From assembly GCA_018700525.1 (NCBI GenBank), contig JABITN010000105.1:1-64000 (forward strand): a stretch of 64,000 nucleotides of DNA. Direction: 5' to 3'. This DNA is from Opitutales bacterium (GTDB lineage Bacteria > Verrucomicrobiota > Verrucomicrobiia > Opitutales > Opitutaceae). The notes under the pieces were generated by a model that saw only the letters and a list, made by a program, of their open reading frames with translations, was not told the origin of the DNA and ran no database searches. How positions within the stretch are numbered: position 1 is the first letter of the stretch; the number at the start of each line of letters is the position of its first letter. This document shows, piece after piece, positions 9,977-20,239 of this stretch. Position numbers and translations under genes: made by a program.

Positions 9977-10840
9977 CTATCGCCAATCGTTTTCGACTAG
10001 GTATTCCAAGGTTTCTTCAGGGTAATTCGTATGCAACATTCTAACACCCAATTCGGCGAGTTCCTCAATTTGCTTTGTATCTTTATAAATATGCGTTTGC
10101 ACCAAAACTTCGCTCTTCACGGCAAAGCGAATAGCTTCGCTTGTTGAGGCTGAAACCGGCTCGTCCTTCACCAGGTCCACATGGACTGCCTTTGGATGAA
10201 ACGTTGTGATTACATGCCGCAACTCCGAAAGGTCTCGAGTTTTAATCATCACTTCCACCTTGGGCGTACCGCTTTCAAAATACGCTTGGATCTTTTTAGT
10301 ATCCTTGAAAACCGTACGAATAAAAACCTGATCTGTCATTCCCAGCTTAGACACCAATCGCGCCAAATCATCGAAATGATCGATGATCCCTGGCTTCAAA
10401 TCAGGTTTGAATAGAATCTTCCCCCTTCCCGCCAACAACAGCTCTTCCAAAGTCGCCACCGATTCATTGGATACCGAACCATCGCGGTAGCGTTTCTTGA
10501 GCGCTTTCAATTCCGCAAGCGTCAGGTCTTTTGCTTTACCCGTAGCGTTTGTTTCCCGATCCAAAGTCGGATCATGAACTACGACAAAAACACCGTCCGA
10601 AGTACGCTGAATGTCGGTTTCGTAAACATCGTACCCCTTTCGAATCGCTATCGCCAAATTCGCTAGCGTATTCTCAGGGGCCTGATCGGCTTTATCATTC
10701 GAATACCCTCCCCGATGCGCAGCGACGAGTATAGCTCCATTCCTAGAGGCTTCCAACAATTCCGTCGTTTGCAAATCATCGCCCCGGCAAAGTACCGGAA
10801 ACGCCAATACAAAAAGCGATAGCAGGTATTTTCGCCCCAT
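9977..10840 (-). CDS. Glycerophosphodiester phosphodiesterase family protein
   Basis: ILVAAHRGGYSNDKADQAPENTLANLAIAIRKGYDVYETDIQRTSDGVFVVVHDPTLDRETNATG; start set at the internal Met MGRKYLLSLF (10840). Confidence 0.88.
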   Translation of the reverse strand: MGRKYLLSLFVLAFPVLCRGDDLQTTELLEASRNGAILVAAHRGGYSNDKADQAPENTLANLAIAIRKGYDVYETDIQRTSDGVFVVVHDPTLDRETNATGKAKDLTLAELKALKKRYRDGSVSNESVATLEELLLAGRGKILFKPDLKPGIIDHFDDLARLVSKLGMTDQVFIRTVFKDTKKIQAYFESGTPKVEVMIKTRDLSELRHVITTFHPKAVHVDLVKDEPVSASTSEAIRFAVKSEVLVQTHIYKDTKQIEELAELGVRMLHTNYPEETLEYLVENDWR

Positions 10841-10845
10841 ACAGT

Positions 10846-12330
10846 CTAGTAATCCGCTCCGGTTAAACTCTTGAGAACCGACTCCTGCCACGTACGGAGC
10901 TCAGCTTGCAGCTTTTTAGCGGCGACCGGCTTCTTTCCGATAAGGTTCTTGGTTTCAGCTGGATCCTTTATCAGGTCGAAAAGTTCCTGTTCGGTTTCGC
11001 CGCTTTTACTCTCGCGCACGACCAGTTTTAAACGACCGTCGATAATCGCTCGAGGACCCATGTAATCGGCGGCACTAATGCTAGGATGTTTAAGGTTTTT
11101 GAAATTACGAGTAGCGATACCGCCCATGAGCTTAACAAGAGGGGTGGTTCCTACTTGCAACTCAGGATCAAGGTAGTTTTCCGCTTGATCGCCGCCGCTG
11201 TTTCCGAACTGCCAAAAATAGAGGGGATTGGATCGAGACCTCATCGTACCATCTATCAAGGAAGTAAGATCAATACCATCGATCGGGCGCTTCGGAAGCG
11301 CCTGACCGACGATGCCACAAAGCGTCGGAAGCAAATCGCTGGTGCTGGCACGAATCCTTGTGCTACGCGGTTTCGAAACTCGAGCAGGCCACTCGATCAA
11401 TCCCGGAACAAGAATGCCTCCATCATAAACTTCCCCCTTCACTCCACGATGGGGAGTAACAAGCGAGCCGTCGCGCGACGTGCCATTGTCCCCACAATAA
11501 AAGAGAAGCGTATTGTCGCGTAATCCCTCATCGGCAAGATACGTTCTCAACGTTCCGATTGAGCGATCCATGGCAGTGATCTCAGCATAGCGTTCGCGAA
11601 GCACGTCACCTTGCGGGCGCGTCGTGGGACTTCCGGTTTCGTTGGAAGTGAGCTTAACCTGCTTGTCTTTATATTTCCCTGGCAAGTCGTCGTAGAGCGC
11701 TAGGTCTGCGGGGAGCCCGCTGTAAGGTTCGTGAGGCGAACCAAACCAAACAACCGTGAAAAACGGCTTATTGGAGTTATCCGCTTTACCGATAAAATCG
11801 ATCAATTCGCGAATTAGGATTTCAGAACTTTCGCCAGGATAAACTTCTGGTGGTCCGCCGTTGCGGGAAAATGACGGATTGAGTTCGAAGAAATTATCGT
11901 GAGAAAGCCATTCGTCGAATCCCATTGCTCCTGGATTCAGCGGCGATTCTGCTTTAACCGTGCCAATATGCCATTTTCCAAAGTGAGCGCTCCGGTAACC
12001 CGCATTGCCCATAATACGCGCACTCGTGATCTCTTCAGGACGAATAGACCACCCCGGTGAAAACGTACCCATACGGTTCGGATGGCGCCCAGTCAGAAAG
12101 CTCGCCCTTGTTGGAGAGCAAGTCGGGTGGCCTGAATAGAAATTCTCCAAATGCAGACCTGTCGCCGCCATATCATCGAGCACCGGAGTTTTGACGTACG
12201 GGTGACCATTGTATCCCGTTTCCTCCCAACCATGATCGTCGCCCATCAGTAGGATAACGTTTGGCTGATCGGCAAACGATAATCGGCACAAACCAATTCC
12301 AAAAAGAATAATGAATGTAATGAGCTTCAT
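10846..12330 (-). CDS. Sulfatase (arylsulfatase A-like)
   Basis: 494 aa; signal peptide, LLMGDDHGWEETGYNGHP, CSPTRASFLTGRHPNR, HFGKWHIG. Confidence 0.92.
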   Translation of the reverse strand: MKLITFIILFGIGLCRLSFADQPNVILLMGDDHGWEETGYNGHPYVKTPVLDDMAATGLHLENFYSGHPTCSPTRASFLTGRHPNRMGTFSPGWSIRPEEITSARIMGNAGYRSAHFGKWHIGTVKAESPLNPGAMGFDEWLSHDNFFELNPSFSRNGGPPEVYPGESSEILIRELIDFIGKADNSNKPFFTVVWFGSPHEPYSGLPADLALYDDLPGKYKDKQVKLTSNETGSPTTRPQGDVLRERYAEITAMDRSIGTLRTYLADEGLRDNTLLFYCGDNGTSRDGSLVTPHRGVKGEVYDGGILVPGLIEWPARVSKPRSTRIRASTSDLLPTLCGIVGQALPKRPIDGIDLTSLIDGTMRSRSNPLYFWQFGNSGGDQAENYLDPELQVGTTPLVKLMGGIATRNFKNLKHPSISAADYMGPRAIIDGRLKLVVRESKSGETEQELFDLIKDPAETKNLIGKKPVAAKKLQAELRTWQESVLKSLTGADY

Positions 12331-12512
12331 GATACTTTATTTTTTTAAGTTTCTCAATTCAGGGGCGTCGCGTGCGACGATTGCGCAGGTAGGGGTTATT
12401 AATTATCGCAGACCGACTCAAAGATCGGTCCTAAGACAATACCCTACTCCATACACGCCAGATTGGTTCTGCAATGACAATTAGCCTATCGCCTGAAACT
12501 CCCTACGGAAAA

Positions 12513-12812
12513 TCAGACGAGTTCTACCAACTTGTTGTACTGAGATACAACCGCTCCTAGGGCCTTGCTATGTTTCACATAGATCTGCCACTCAGGGTCT
12601 TCCCACATCAGCTCACGCTTGGCTTCACGATCCGCGAGGTCTTCGTAGCTCCACATTAGAATAAATTCATTGGGATCTTCAATGGACTTCACGTATGAAT
12701 ACGGGTCTCCAAGCAATCGAGATTGCGGACCTAGTCCATACTTGTCGAAAAGCTCAAAGTGCTCCTCGCGCATTCCCGGTTTCGTTTGATAGATTCGTAT
12801 GTCGATAATCAC
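12513..12812 (-). CDS. NIPSNAP family protein
   Basis: 99 aa; MIIDIRIYQTKPGMREEHFELFDKYG...EFILMWSYEDLADREAKRELMWEDPEWQIY. Confidence 0.8.
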   Translation of the reverse strand: MIIDIRIYQTKPGMREEHFELFDKYGLGPQSRLLGDPYSYVKSIEDPNEFILMWSYEDLADREAKRELMWEDPEWQIYVKHSKALGAVVSQYNKLVELV

Positions 12813-12857
12813 TTTCTCAGGTCTCCAAATTGTTTTCTCGTTTTCGAAATCCCTACT

Positions 12858-13751
12858 TCAACAAGCACGTTCTTTGAAAAACGCGCCTATACGAGCCGTA
12901 GCCTCAATAGCTTCAGGCATACCCGGAACAACATGAGCACTGTTGTGCCATCCATGTATTACGTCGTCGTAAGGATCGAATTCAACCTGCACACCAGCTT
13001 GACGCGCTTTTTCGGCATAGCCCAATCCATCACCAAACATCGTTTCCAATTTTCCAACTTGCACGAGCATCGGTGGCAAACCTGTCATGTCGGAAAAAGT
13101 TGGAGACGCAAGCGGATCTTTGGGGTCCGCACCATCAAGATACTGTGCAGCCATGCGATCGAGGTAGACTTTCGAGATCGTCGGATCCGAATCGGCATTA
13201 CTCACAAACGTGTCTGCGCTTTGAGTTAAATCGGTCCATGGCGACAAGAGCACTGCAGCCGCAGGTTGGCTTTCACCGGCAAGCTTAAGTTTCGCCAGCA
13301 AAGCCGCGGTCAATCCCCCTCCAGCCGAACTCCCGCCTACGACAATCTGCTTAGAGAAAAGTCCCTGTTTCACCAACCATTTAAAAGCAGTATACGCATC
13401 GTCGACGGCGGCCGGAAAAACATGCTCTGGAGCCAATCGATATTCGACAGTGAAACAACGACACCCGCATGCTGCGCTCAGATTAGAAGCAACCATACGG
13501 CTCGCCTTGGCTGAACTACGGTAATAACCGCCCCCGTGTAGAAACACAAAGACGCATTCCGACGTAGGATCGCCGTTGGTGACCCACTCGCAATATACGC
13601 CATCAGCATCGCATGATTCGACCTTCGTATCAGGTCTTGGGATACTACCTCCATCGGGACCGGTTCCGCGAAGGAAATCGATCGATTGACTCGGATCGTA
13701 AGGATTCGCGCGTTTTCGATCTATCAATTTTTTCAACTCATCGCTCGCCAT
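12858..13751 (-). CDS. Alpha/beta hydrolase fold-3 (HSL-type) esterase
   Basis: 297 aa; VFLHGGGYYRSSAKASRMVASNLSAACGCRCFTVEYRLAPEHVFPAAVDDA, GGSSAGGGL. Confidence 0.9.
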   Translation of the reverse strand: MASDELKKLIDRKRANPYDPSQSIDFLRGTGPDGGSIPRPDTKVESCDADGVYCEWVTNGDPTSECVFVFLHGGGYYRSSAKASRMVASNLSAACGCRCFTVEYRLAPEHVFPAAVDDAYTAFKWLVKQGLFSKQIVVGGSSAGGGLTAALLAKLKLAGESQPAAAVLLSPWTDLTQSADTFVSNADSDPTISKVYLDRMAAQYLDGADPKDPLASPTFSDMTGLPPMLVQVGKLETMFGDGLGYAEKARQAGVQVEFDPYDDVIHGWHNSAHVVPGMPEAIEATARIGAFFKERAC

Positions 13752-13769
13752 AAAAAATGCTTTTCAAAT

Positions 13770-14630
13770 TCAAGATGCAGTGTTTTTAAATGTGGATCGT
13801 CCCAACACTGATTGAGTTTCGTAGATGGAACCAGTTTGTTTCGGTCTGGGCAAAGGGATACGCACCGGAACATTGGTCACACGCGGTTGATTGGTGGCCT
13901 CCCCTCGCACGAAGCTTCTTTCATATTCATCCCATTCGGCACCTCGAAGAGGCCAGGCATCACCTGCACAATACTGAAACAACAACAATCTTCGAGGATT
14001 AGGAGACAGATTGGGCAGAGATCCGTGCAACACGCGAACATGGTGAATCGATATGCCTCCAGCTTTTACTTCAATTTTTTCAGCCTTGGAATCATCAAAA
14101 CCCTCTTCCGTTACTGCCCCTGCAAAACAACCATCCAAATGATGGTCTAGAATGGGTCCCTTATGAGTGCCCGAAATACCCAACAAACAACCGTTTTCCT
14201 CGGTCATATCGTCAATACAAACGCCTACCGCCAAAAGGTCATCATTAGTAAATGGATACCAAGCCCAATCCTGATGCCATTCAACCGGACTACCACCTCC
14301 GCCGGACTTCATATTAAGTTTATTGCCATTCGTCCAAATTGAAGGGCCGATCAGTTGAGCGACAATATCCAAGATGCTCTCATGCCCCAAGGTTCTTCGG
14401 TACACTTCGTGAGCCTCAATCGGACTCTTAATACGGCGTAGTTTAGGACCCATTGCAGAGTGCCCTGGCTCCAAATCATAAACATCATCGCTTTCAACTA
14501 TCTGACGGGAGCTTTCAACAAACGAATCAGTCACCCGTCGAAGCTCTTCTACTTCTGCCAAACTCAGCACCCCATCTACGCCAATAAATCCGTCCCTACG
14601 ATAATCTTCAACCTGTCGCTCTGTTAACAT
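13770..14630 (-). CDS. Phytanoyl-CoA dioxygenase (PhyH) family protein
   Basis: VEWHQDWAWYPFTNDDLLAVGVCIDDMTEENGCLLGISGTHKGP, ISIHHVRVLHGSLPNLSPNPRRLLLFQY; start set to MLTERQVEDY (14630). Confidence 0.88.
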   Translation of the reverse strand: MLTERQVEDYRRDGFIGVDGVLSLAEVEELRRVTDSFVESSRQIVESDDVYDLEPGHSAMGPKLRRIKSPIEAHEVYRRTLGHESILDIVAQLIGPSIWTNGNKLNMKSGGGGSPVEWHQDWAWYPFTNDDLLAVGVCIDDMTEENGCLLGISGTHKGPILDHHLDGCFAGAVTEEGFDDSKAEKIEVKAGGISIHHVRVLHGSLPNLSPNPRRLLLFQYCAGDAWPLRGAEWDEYERSFVRGEATNQPRVTNVPVRIPLPRPKQTGSIYETQSVLGRSTFKNTAS

Positions 14631-14728
14631 AACAAGTACTCCGTTTCCACGTTTCAAGAGATATTGAGGCGAGAATTCTTACATAGACAAAGGAAGCAAA
14701 ATCCCTCCGAGAAAACCATACAAAAATT

Positions 14729-14743
14729 AGTCAATAGTCGACT
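14729..14743. promoter_or_regulatory. Candidate operator AGTCAATAGTCGACT
   Basis: Near-palindrome of the recurring RGTCAAYRGTYGACY motif, about 99 nt upstream of the PhyH CDS. Confidence 0.6.
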
Positions 14744-14873
14744 TAGATCCAACCACCAAATTTATCGTCAACGAACTATTCAAACGACCCTTACCCCCGA
14801 TTGGCGGGTACGTACAATTCAACCGAAATGTTTCTTGATATCGGGTGCAGCATTGTATTGGTGATCAAAATGA

Positions 14874-15761
14874 TTAGTAAGGCGCGACTTCCGCGAGCCT
14901 ACCGTAAGCCTCTAACGATTCTTCCAAAGTACGTGGCTGCTCCCAACCAAGCTCAGCCTCTACCTTCGAGCAATCTACCAACGAATCCATTTCCTCCAAT
15001 GGTATCTTGGATGGGATATCCGATAACTGCTCTTCAATCACCTCCCTAGCAGGCCGCTGCTCGAGATTATCTTTCGAGGATACGAAATACTGCCGGTAGC
15101 CACTAAGCTCAGCCGTGATCGCTTTCACTGCCACTTCCGCAGCTGAATAGATCGGCAAATACGCGAATCCATCGTAACAGTTTCCTCGTTCCAACCCACC
15201 CATTTCCTTCGTCTTGGCGAGAAGAGTCGAATCCAGAAGCAAAGGAAAACGAACCGCGATACAGGTCATTCCCTTTGTATCCGAAAAATAGTTCAACAGA
15301 TTCTCCCCAATCTGTTTGCTCAAAGAATATCCATTTCGAGCCAATGTCGGCATATCCGAATCAATCGGAATGTACGGCAAAACGATTTCGTGAATCGCAC
15401 GATCACCAACCGGCAACTGCCCATTACAAACCTGTATTGAACTAGAAAATATGATTCGGCTACACCCAGAATTCGCCGCTGCTTGAAACAAATTCATGTC
15501 CATCGATGTGTTCTCCTTCAATACATCTTGGGGAGAATCGCTATCCCACTTCGTATTGCTGGCAAAATGAATCAATACATCGATCTCTTTTAATAGCTCT
15601 TCGCAAGCTTCCCAATCCAACAGATCCACAATCTTCACCGAATACGCAGCTTCTACATCCGAAACGCAATCAACCGCAGTAAACGTCATCCCAAGCTCAT
15701 CCAACAAACGACAAACGCAGCTCCCTAAACGCCCTGCAGCTCCTGTAACTAAAACGTTCAT
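14874..15761 (-). CDS. NAD-dependent epimerase/dehydratase
   Basis: MNVLVTGAAGRLGSCVCRLL Rossmann motif; YSLSKQIGENLLNYF (YxxxK). Confidence 0.88.
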   Translation of the reverse strand: MNVLVTGAAGRLGSCVCRLLDELGMTFTAVDCVSDVEAAYSVKIVDLLDWEACEELLKEIDVLIHFASNTKWDSDSPQDVLKENTSMDMNLFQAAANSGCSRIIFSSSIQVCNGQLPVGDRAIHEIVLPYIPIDSDMPTLARNGYSLSKQIGENLLNYFSDTKGMTCIAVRFPLLLDSTLLAKTKEMGGLERGNCYDGFAYLPIYSAAEVAVKAITAELSGYRQYFVSSKDNLEQRPAREVIEEQLSDIPSKIPLEEMDSLVDCSKVEAELGWEQPRTLEESLEAYGRLAEVAPY

Positions 15762-15815
15762 ACCACCAATCTAAACAGACTGATCAGATCGCTCTTCAAA
15801 AACCACTCGAAGAAC

Positions 15816-15830
15816 AGTCAACAGTCGACC
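15816..15830. promoter_or_regulatory. Candidate operator AGTCAACAGTCGACC
   Basis: Motif instance 55 nt upstream of the epimerase start. Confidence 0.6.
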
Positions 15831-15933
15831 AATGAACAGCGATTCTTAGGCAAAAGCCATTCTAAAAAGGTGCCCCCTTGCAACATAGCCACACCAAGCA
15901 CTCAGCTTGGAGCACTCCTCATAAAACGCTTTT

Positions 15934-17658
15934 CTAATTCGGCCCAAATTTCTCAGTTCGGCGAATTGGGATATAGATCGCTCCTGAAATACAGCCAAGG
16001 ACGATTGCAAAAGCGATTAGCAATCCAGACTCTTCTCGGTTTATAAAGGACAAGACAAACATCACGACCGCGATAACCGCCAGTGAAACCACCACCATTT
16101 TCCCTGGTAGCGTCGACGACTTCAAAGTAGTCGCTTGGCGAAACACTTGTTTCTTCGCCAATACTCTCTGCCAGCCCGGGTGCTCTCCATCGCTTCGCAA
16201 TTCAAGTGTTACCAGTATGATCAACGGCAATACGATTCCCGCTATAAGATCCACGATTCGATTATTCGCCGCTATCAAATCCACAAGCGGTCGAAGTGCC
16301 TCTACTCCATTAAGAAACCCTTCATTCGACAGACCGAACTTAACAATAAAAGCCGTTAGGAAGCCCGCCAAAATAGTTGCCCAAACGGCACCCAAGCCGA
16401 TCTTCCGCGAAAAGAGCCCCCAGATGGTAGGCAACATAAGGGGGCCATTCAGCAACGCATTAATCGAAATAAGGAAACTCGTGTATCCATATTTCGGAAT
16501 TAACAAAGCGCCCGAAAGCACCACGCATCCCAAAATAATCGTCGCCGCGCGCCCGACGAATACCAGACGCTTCTCCGAGGCCGCCTGATTGATGATTCGA
16601 TGATACACTTCGGAAGTGAATGCACCCGCGAAAACATTAAGACGAGTCGTCGCCATACTTGCGGTAGCCGAAGCCATCGCTGCGACCATCAATCCCACCA
16701 TCCCCGCCGGCAACACTAGCTGACAGGCTAGAATATAAGCCTGCTCCGAATCGGCCTCCGAATTCAATACGCGATAAATGAGCGGCGGCAGCATCCATAA
16801 AATCGGACTTACGAAATACAAGGCACCAAACAAATAGGCTGACTTCCGAGCATCCTTTTCCTCCGGTACACACAGGTAACGTTGAACGAAAGTCCATTCC
16901 GCCCCGATGTTGAAAAAATTGACGATCATCCACCCCGTGATGAACCACCAAGTGAAATCCGCAGCGACTGGAGACATGAACCCTTTTGGAGCTGCCTCCA
17001 AAAAAGAACCCCAACCGCCTGCCTCCATCAAAATGAGCGGAACCACGAATATCACTGAAACCATCAGGATCACGAATTGCAGAACATCCGTCATCAAAAC
17101 TGCCCAAAGGCCCCCAATGAAAGTGATCAGGATGACTATGAGACACAAAGCGACCGATGCGTAAGTGACCGACAAAAATCCTGTCGCAGGATCTGCCAAA
17201 ACATGCCCCACAGGCAAAGGGACCAACACGCATACGATCTTCGACAACGCATACACCCCTCCTCCCATCGTAAACAAGGTCGCCGTCCCCTTAAACCAAG
17301 TATAGAACTGCACTACGGACCCGCCAAACCGGAGATGAAGGAATTCGGAAGCGGAATCGACGCCGACTCGTCGCCAATGGCCAGCCACGAACCGCCCTAC
17401 CATCATCGCCGCAACCCCGTAACCGAGATTGATGACGATCGCCACAAAACCATAACGGTAGGCAACTCCTCCCCAAACGACGAATGTACCGGCCGAAAAC
17501 TGAGTCATAAAACCCGAAAGCCCCGAAACCCACCATGGCGATTGCCCACCAGCAGAGAACATCTCTTTCGAGCTCTTCATCCTTCCGGCGAACATCATGC
17601 CCGCTCCGATGATACCTAGGACGTAGAGCAGAATTACGAAGTAATCAACCCCTTGCAT
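15934..17658 (-). CDS. Sodium:solute symporter (SSS) family transporter
   Basis: 574 aa polytopic; GGQSPWWVSGLSGFMTQFSAGTFVVWGGVAYRYG; paralogous to 39717..41450. Confidence 0.9.
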   Translation of the reverse strand: MQGVDYFVILLYVLGIIGAGMMFAGRMKSSKEMFSAGGQSPWWVSGLSGFMTQFSAGTFVVWGGVAYRYGFVAIVINLGYGVAAMMVGRFVAGHWRRVGVDSASEFLHLRFGGSVVQFYTWFKGTATLFTMGGGVYALSKIVCVLVPLPVGHVLADPATGFLSVTYASVALCLIVILITFIGGLWAVLMTDVLQFVILMVSVIFVVPLILMEAGGWGSFLEAAPKGFMSPVAADFTWWFITGWMIVNFFNIGAEWTFVQRYLCVPEEKDARKSAYLFGALYFVSPILWMLPPLIYRVLNSEADSEQAYILACQLVLPAGMVGLMVAAMASATASMATTRLNVFAGAFTSEVYHRIINQAASEKRLVFVGRAATIILGCVVLSGALLIPKYGYTSFLISINALLNGPLMLPTIWGLFSRKIGLGAVWATILAGFLTAFIVKFGLSNEGFLNGVEALRPLVDLIAANNRIVDLIAGIVLPLIILVTLELRSDGEHPGWQRVLAKKQVFRQATTLKSSTLPGKMVVVSLAVIAVVMFVLSFINREESGLLIAFAIVLGCISGAIYIPIRRTEKFGPN

Positions 17659-17755
17659 ATTACAAATTAATCATCGCTTGAGTTGAACGCGGGCTTGGGG
17701 TCATAGTCGGAATTTCGAAGGTATTTCAGCAAGAGAGTCTCTCAATGCCATAAAA

Positions 17756-17770
17756 GGTCAACGGTCGACT
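17756..17770. promoter_or_regulatory. Candidate operator GGTCAACGGTCGACT
   Basis: Motif instance between divergent SSS (-) and the secreted protein at 17869 (+). Confidence 0.55.
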
Positions 17771-17868
17771 TCCTGCTACCTTGTCCGATCACGCTCTGAT
17801 ACATTTTGTTAGATCCATCGTTCCCGTTTCGATGCCATTCGATTAACTCTTCCACTGCCTCTCTCGCA

Positions 17869-18576
17869 ATGAAACCGCTCGCAATACTTTCCCTTATCGT
17901 TCTCCTATCCAATTCGTGGGCCCATGACTTCGGAACGCTCATTTTCGAAGATTCCTTTGAACGCGTTGAATCCCAGGAGCTCAAAGACGAGCCCGGCAAC
18001 GAATGGACTACCAGCAGCGATAAGACTGCCAAGGGATACAAAGAAGTCGATCTGCGCGATGGTCACATGTACATCTACACGCACGCGAAAGCCAACCATG
18101 CCACATCCGTTAGGCATGCCTTCAAGTTCAAGGACGGCACTCTCGGCCTCAGGTTTAAGCTCGAAGACAAAGACGATATCCTAACTCTCAACTTCGCCGA
18201 TATGGACTTGAAAACCGTTTGGGCTGGGCACCTTTTCAAGGTCACCATCGGCACGAATGACGTAAAAGTCACCGACCAAAAAACCGGTGAAATGAACCTC
18301 AAACTCCGTAACGCGCGGAAAGAAGGGACCATCACTGAGCATCAAAAAGCGCTCATATCCCAAAAAAACGCTACATTTCCGAACAAGCTTAAAACCAGGC
18401 AATGGCATCAGGTCTACACCACGATCAAAGGCGACGAACTCACCATTACGATTGATAGCAAGATCGTAGGCTCCTTCAAATCCAAAGGATTCGCTCACGA
18501 AACGAAAGGACTTCTACGACTGCTCGTCGCCAAGAATGCTTATGTCGACGACGTAAAAATCTGGAGACGCCAGTAG
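17869..18576 (+). CDS. Secreted jelly-roll (LamG/DUF1080-like) protein
   Basis: Start set to MKPLAILSLIVLLSNSWA signal peptide; LIFEDSFERVE...GNEWTTSSDKTAKG, LRLLVAKNAYVDDVKIWR. Confidence 0.65.
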   Translation: MKPLAILSLIVLLSNSWAHDFGTLIFEDSFERVESQELKDEPGNEWTTSSDKTAKGYKEVDLRDGHMYIYTHAKANHATSVRHAFKFKDGTLGLRFKLEDKDDILTLNFADMDLKTVWAGHLFKVTIGTNDVKVTDQKTGEMNLKLRNARKEGTITEHQKALISQKNATFPNKLKTRQWHQVYTTIKGDELTITIDSKIVGSFKSKGFAHETKGLLRLLVAKNAYVDDVKIWRRQ

Positions 18577-18598
18577 CTATTCCAATCCGCAGTCTAAA

Positions 18599-20239
18599 TC
18601 AATTCCCCTGCCCTTTTTGGTAGAGCGTCTTGATTTCACTTTCACTGAGTGCCGCGTTGAATATCGCGAGCTCGTCGATCCGTCCGTTAAGATTACGGAT
18701 CGCGTAGCTAGGATCTTTGCGATTCGGGTCTCCCCAATTGCCGATCTCGGCATTGCCGATTCGAAGCCTTTTGATAACATATGCCTCTTGGACTTCCTGT
18801 TCGCTAACCTTCTCGCCATTCACGTAGTGAGCCGCCTTGCGAGAACCCGGATCGTATATCGAGACGAGATGCAGCCACTGGCCGCTTTTCGTAATATCCC
18901 AAAACGGAGGCGAATAATAATTGCGAGAACGACCTAAATGCGACTGTCCAGCAACTGGATTCAAACGCGGCGCTTGATCATCCACCATGACGCCAATCAT
19001 CAACACGCCATCATTTCGGATTTGCCAGTGCGGCTCGCCAGTCTGGTAGCTGTCCGCCAAAAACAAAGCATTGTACCGGCGATCCAAACTATCGATACGC
19101 GCCCAGCATGAAAACGTATACGCTTCAAAATCCCCCGGAATATTAACCCGCACCCGTGATCCAGGTCGGCGAAACTCCACCGCTCCCTTCAATCCGCTCC
19201 ATCGACCATCAACCCATTCCGCTAGCACAACCGCTCCATCCAGTTCCTTGTTTTCTGGATACAAGCCACTTGGCACCCAGTCGCTTCGCTCCGCCGGTTC
19301 CGATATAAAAGGGTAGTAGGCAATCAATCTTGGGTCCCGACTAAACGAATCGCTGTAATCAACCCAATTGGCAAAAGAACGTTTAGCCGATTCGGAAATC
19401 CCCGTCGCCATTGTAAACAGATTAGAGAAAGAATCAATATCCGATTGAATCGGAGTGGTCCGCCCATCTCGCGTCAACGAAACCGCGTCTCCCTTCAAAA
19501 GCTCGCGATCCTCCAACTCGATTTTCCCAGAAAACACTTCGACCTTCACTTCGTCGGCAGACGTATCAATCCCAAACTCCGTGCCCAAATCAACGATACG
19601 CCGCCCATTCGCCTCGATCGTAAACCCTCGAGCCGCAGGCGGTACCTTAGCTCTTAATTTACCGCTATGAAAGGTAGCCTCCCAAGCCGATCGTATTTCC
19701 AACTTAACAGGCGCCTCAATATAAACTTGAGCCCCAGAGAAGAAATCCACTCGAGCGCTACCACTAATAAGCGAGATCGTTTCCGATCCCAATACGTCTC
19801 CTGCATGGATTTCCGAACCGCTCTCGGTTTTAGCGTCAATAATGCCATGCACCACCGCGTATCCATTGGCAGTAGCTTCGAACTCAGACGAGCTCGTGGC
19901 TACTTCATCAATTCTATTGTTCGAGTTGGACAAAAACCAATCCGACCCGAAACCTACTAGAAAGGCAATCGCCGCCGCTGCGGCGATTCCAATCCAGCTA
20001 GGAAAACGAACCACTTTGCTTGGCTCGGATGAGCTCCAAGCCGCTTCGATATCCGCCACTAATTCCGAACCTTGACGCAAATTAGAATCGAGAGCCAGAT
20101 ACTGACGTGTCGCAGCTCTCAAATCAGGCGACAGCTCGAGCGCTTTTTCGAAGAGAGCGAACTCCTCCCGGGAAATCGTCTGGTTGCAATAATCCTCGAT
20201 CCAACGCCTCTCGATCTCCGTCATTTCGTATTTGCTCAT
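18599..20239 (-). CDS. FecR-like anti-sigma factor fused to LamG/concanavalin-like domain
   Basis: 546 aa; one TM (WIGIAAAAAIAFLVGFGSDWFL), FecR core (VVHGIIDAKTESGSEIHAGDVLGS...GRRIVDLGTEFGIDTSADEVKVEVFSGKIEL), C-terminal laminin-G-like region; 4-nt overlap with the ECF gene. Confidence 0.88.
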   Translation of the reverse strand: MSKYEMTEIERRWIEDYCNQTISREEFALFEKALELSPDLRAATRQYLALDSNLRQGSELVADIEAAWSSSEPSKVVRFPSWIGIAAAAAIAFLVGFGSDWFLSNSNNRIDEVATSSSEFEATANGYAVVHGIIDAKTESGSEIHAGDVLGSETISLISGSARVDFFSGAQVYIEAPVKLEIRSAWEATFHSGKLRAKVPPAARGFTIEANGRRIVDLGTEFGIDTSADEVKVEVFSGKIELEDRELLKGDAVSLTRDGRTTPIQSDIDSFSNLFTMATGISESAKRSFANWVDYSDSFSRDPRLIAYYPFISEPAERSDWVPSGLYPENKELDGAVVLAEWVDGRWSGLKGAVEFRRPGSRVRVNIPGDFEAYTFSCWARIDSLDRRYNALFLADSYQTGEPHWQIRNDGVLMIGVMVDDQAPRLNPVAGQSHLGRSRNYYSPPFWDITKSGQWLHLVSIYDPGSRKAAHYVNGEKVSEQEVQEAYVIKRLRIGNAEIGNWGDPNRKDPSYAIRNLNGRIDELAIFNAALSESEIKTLYQKGQGN

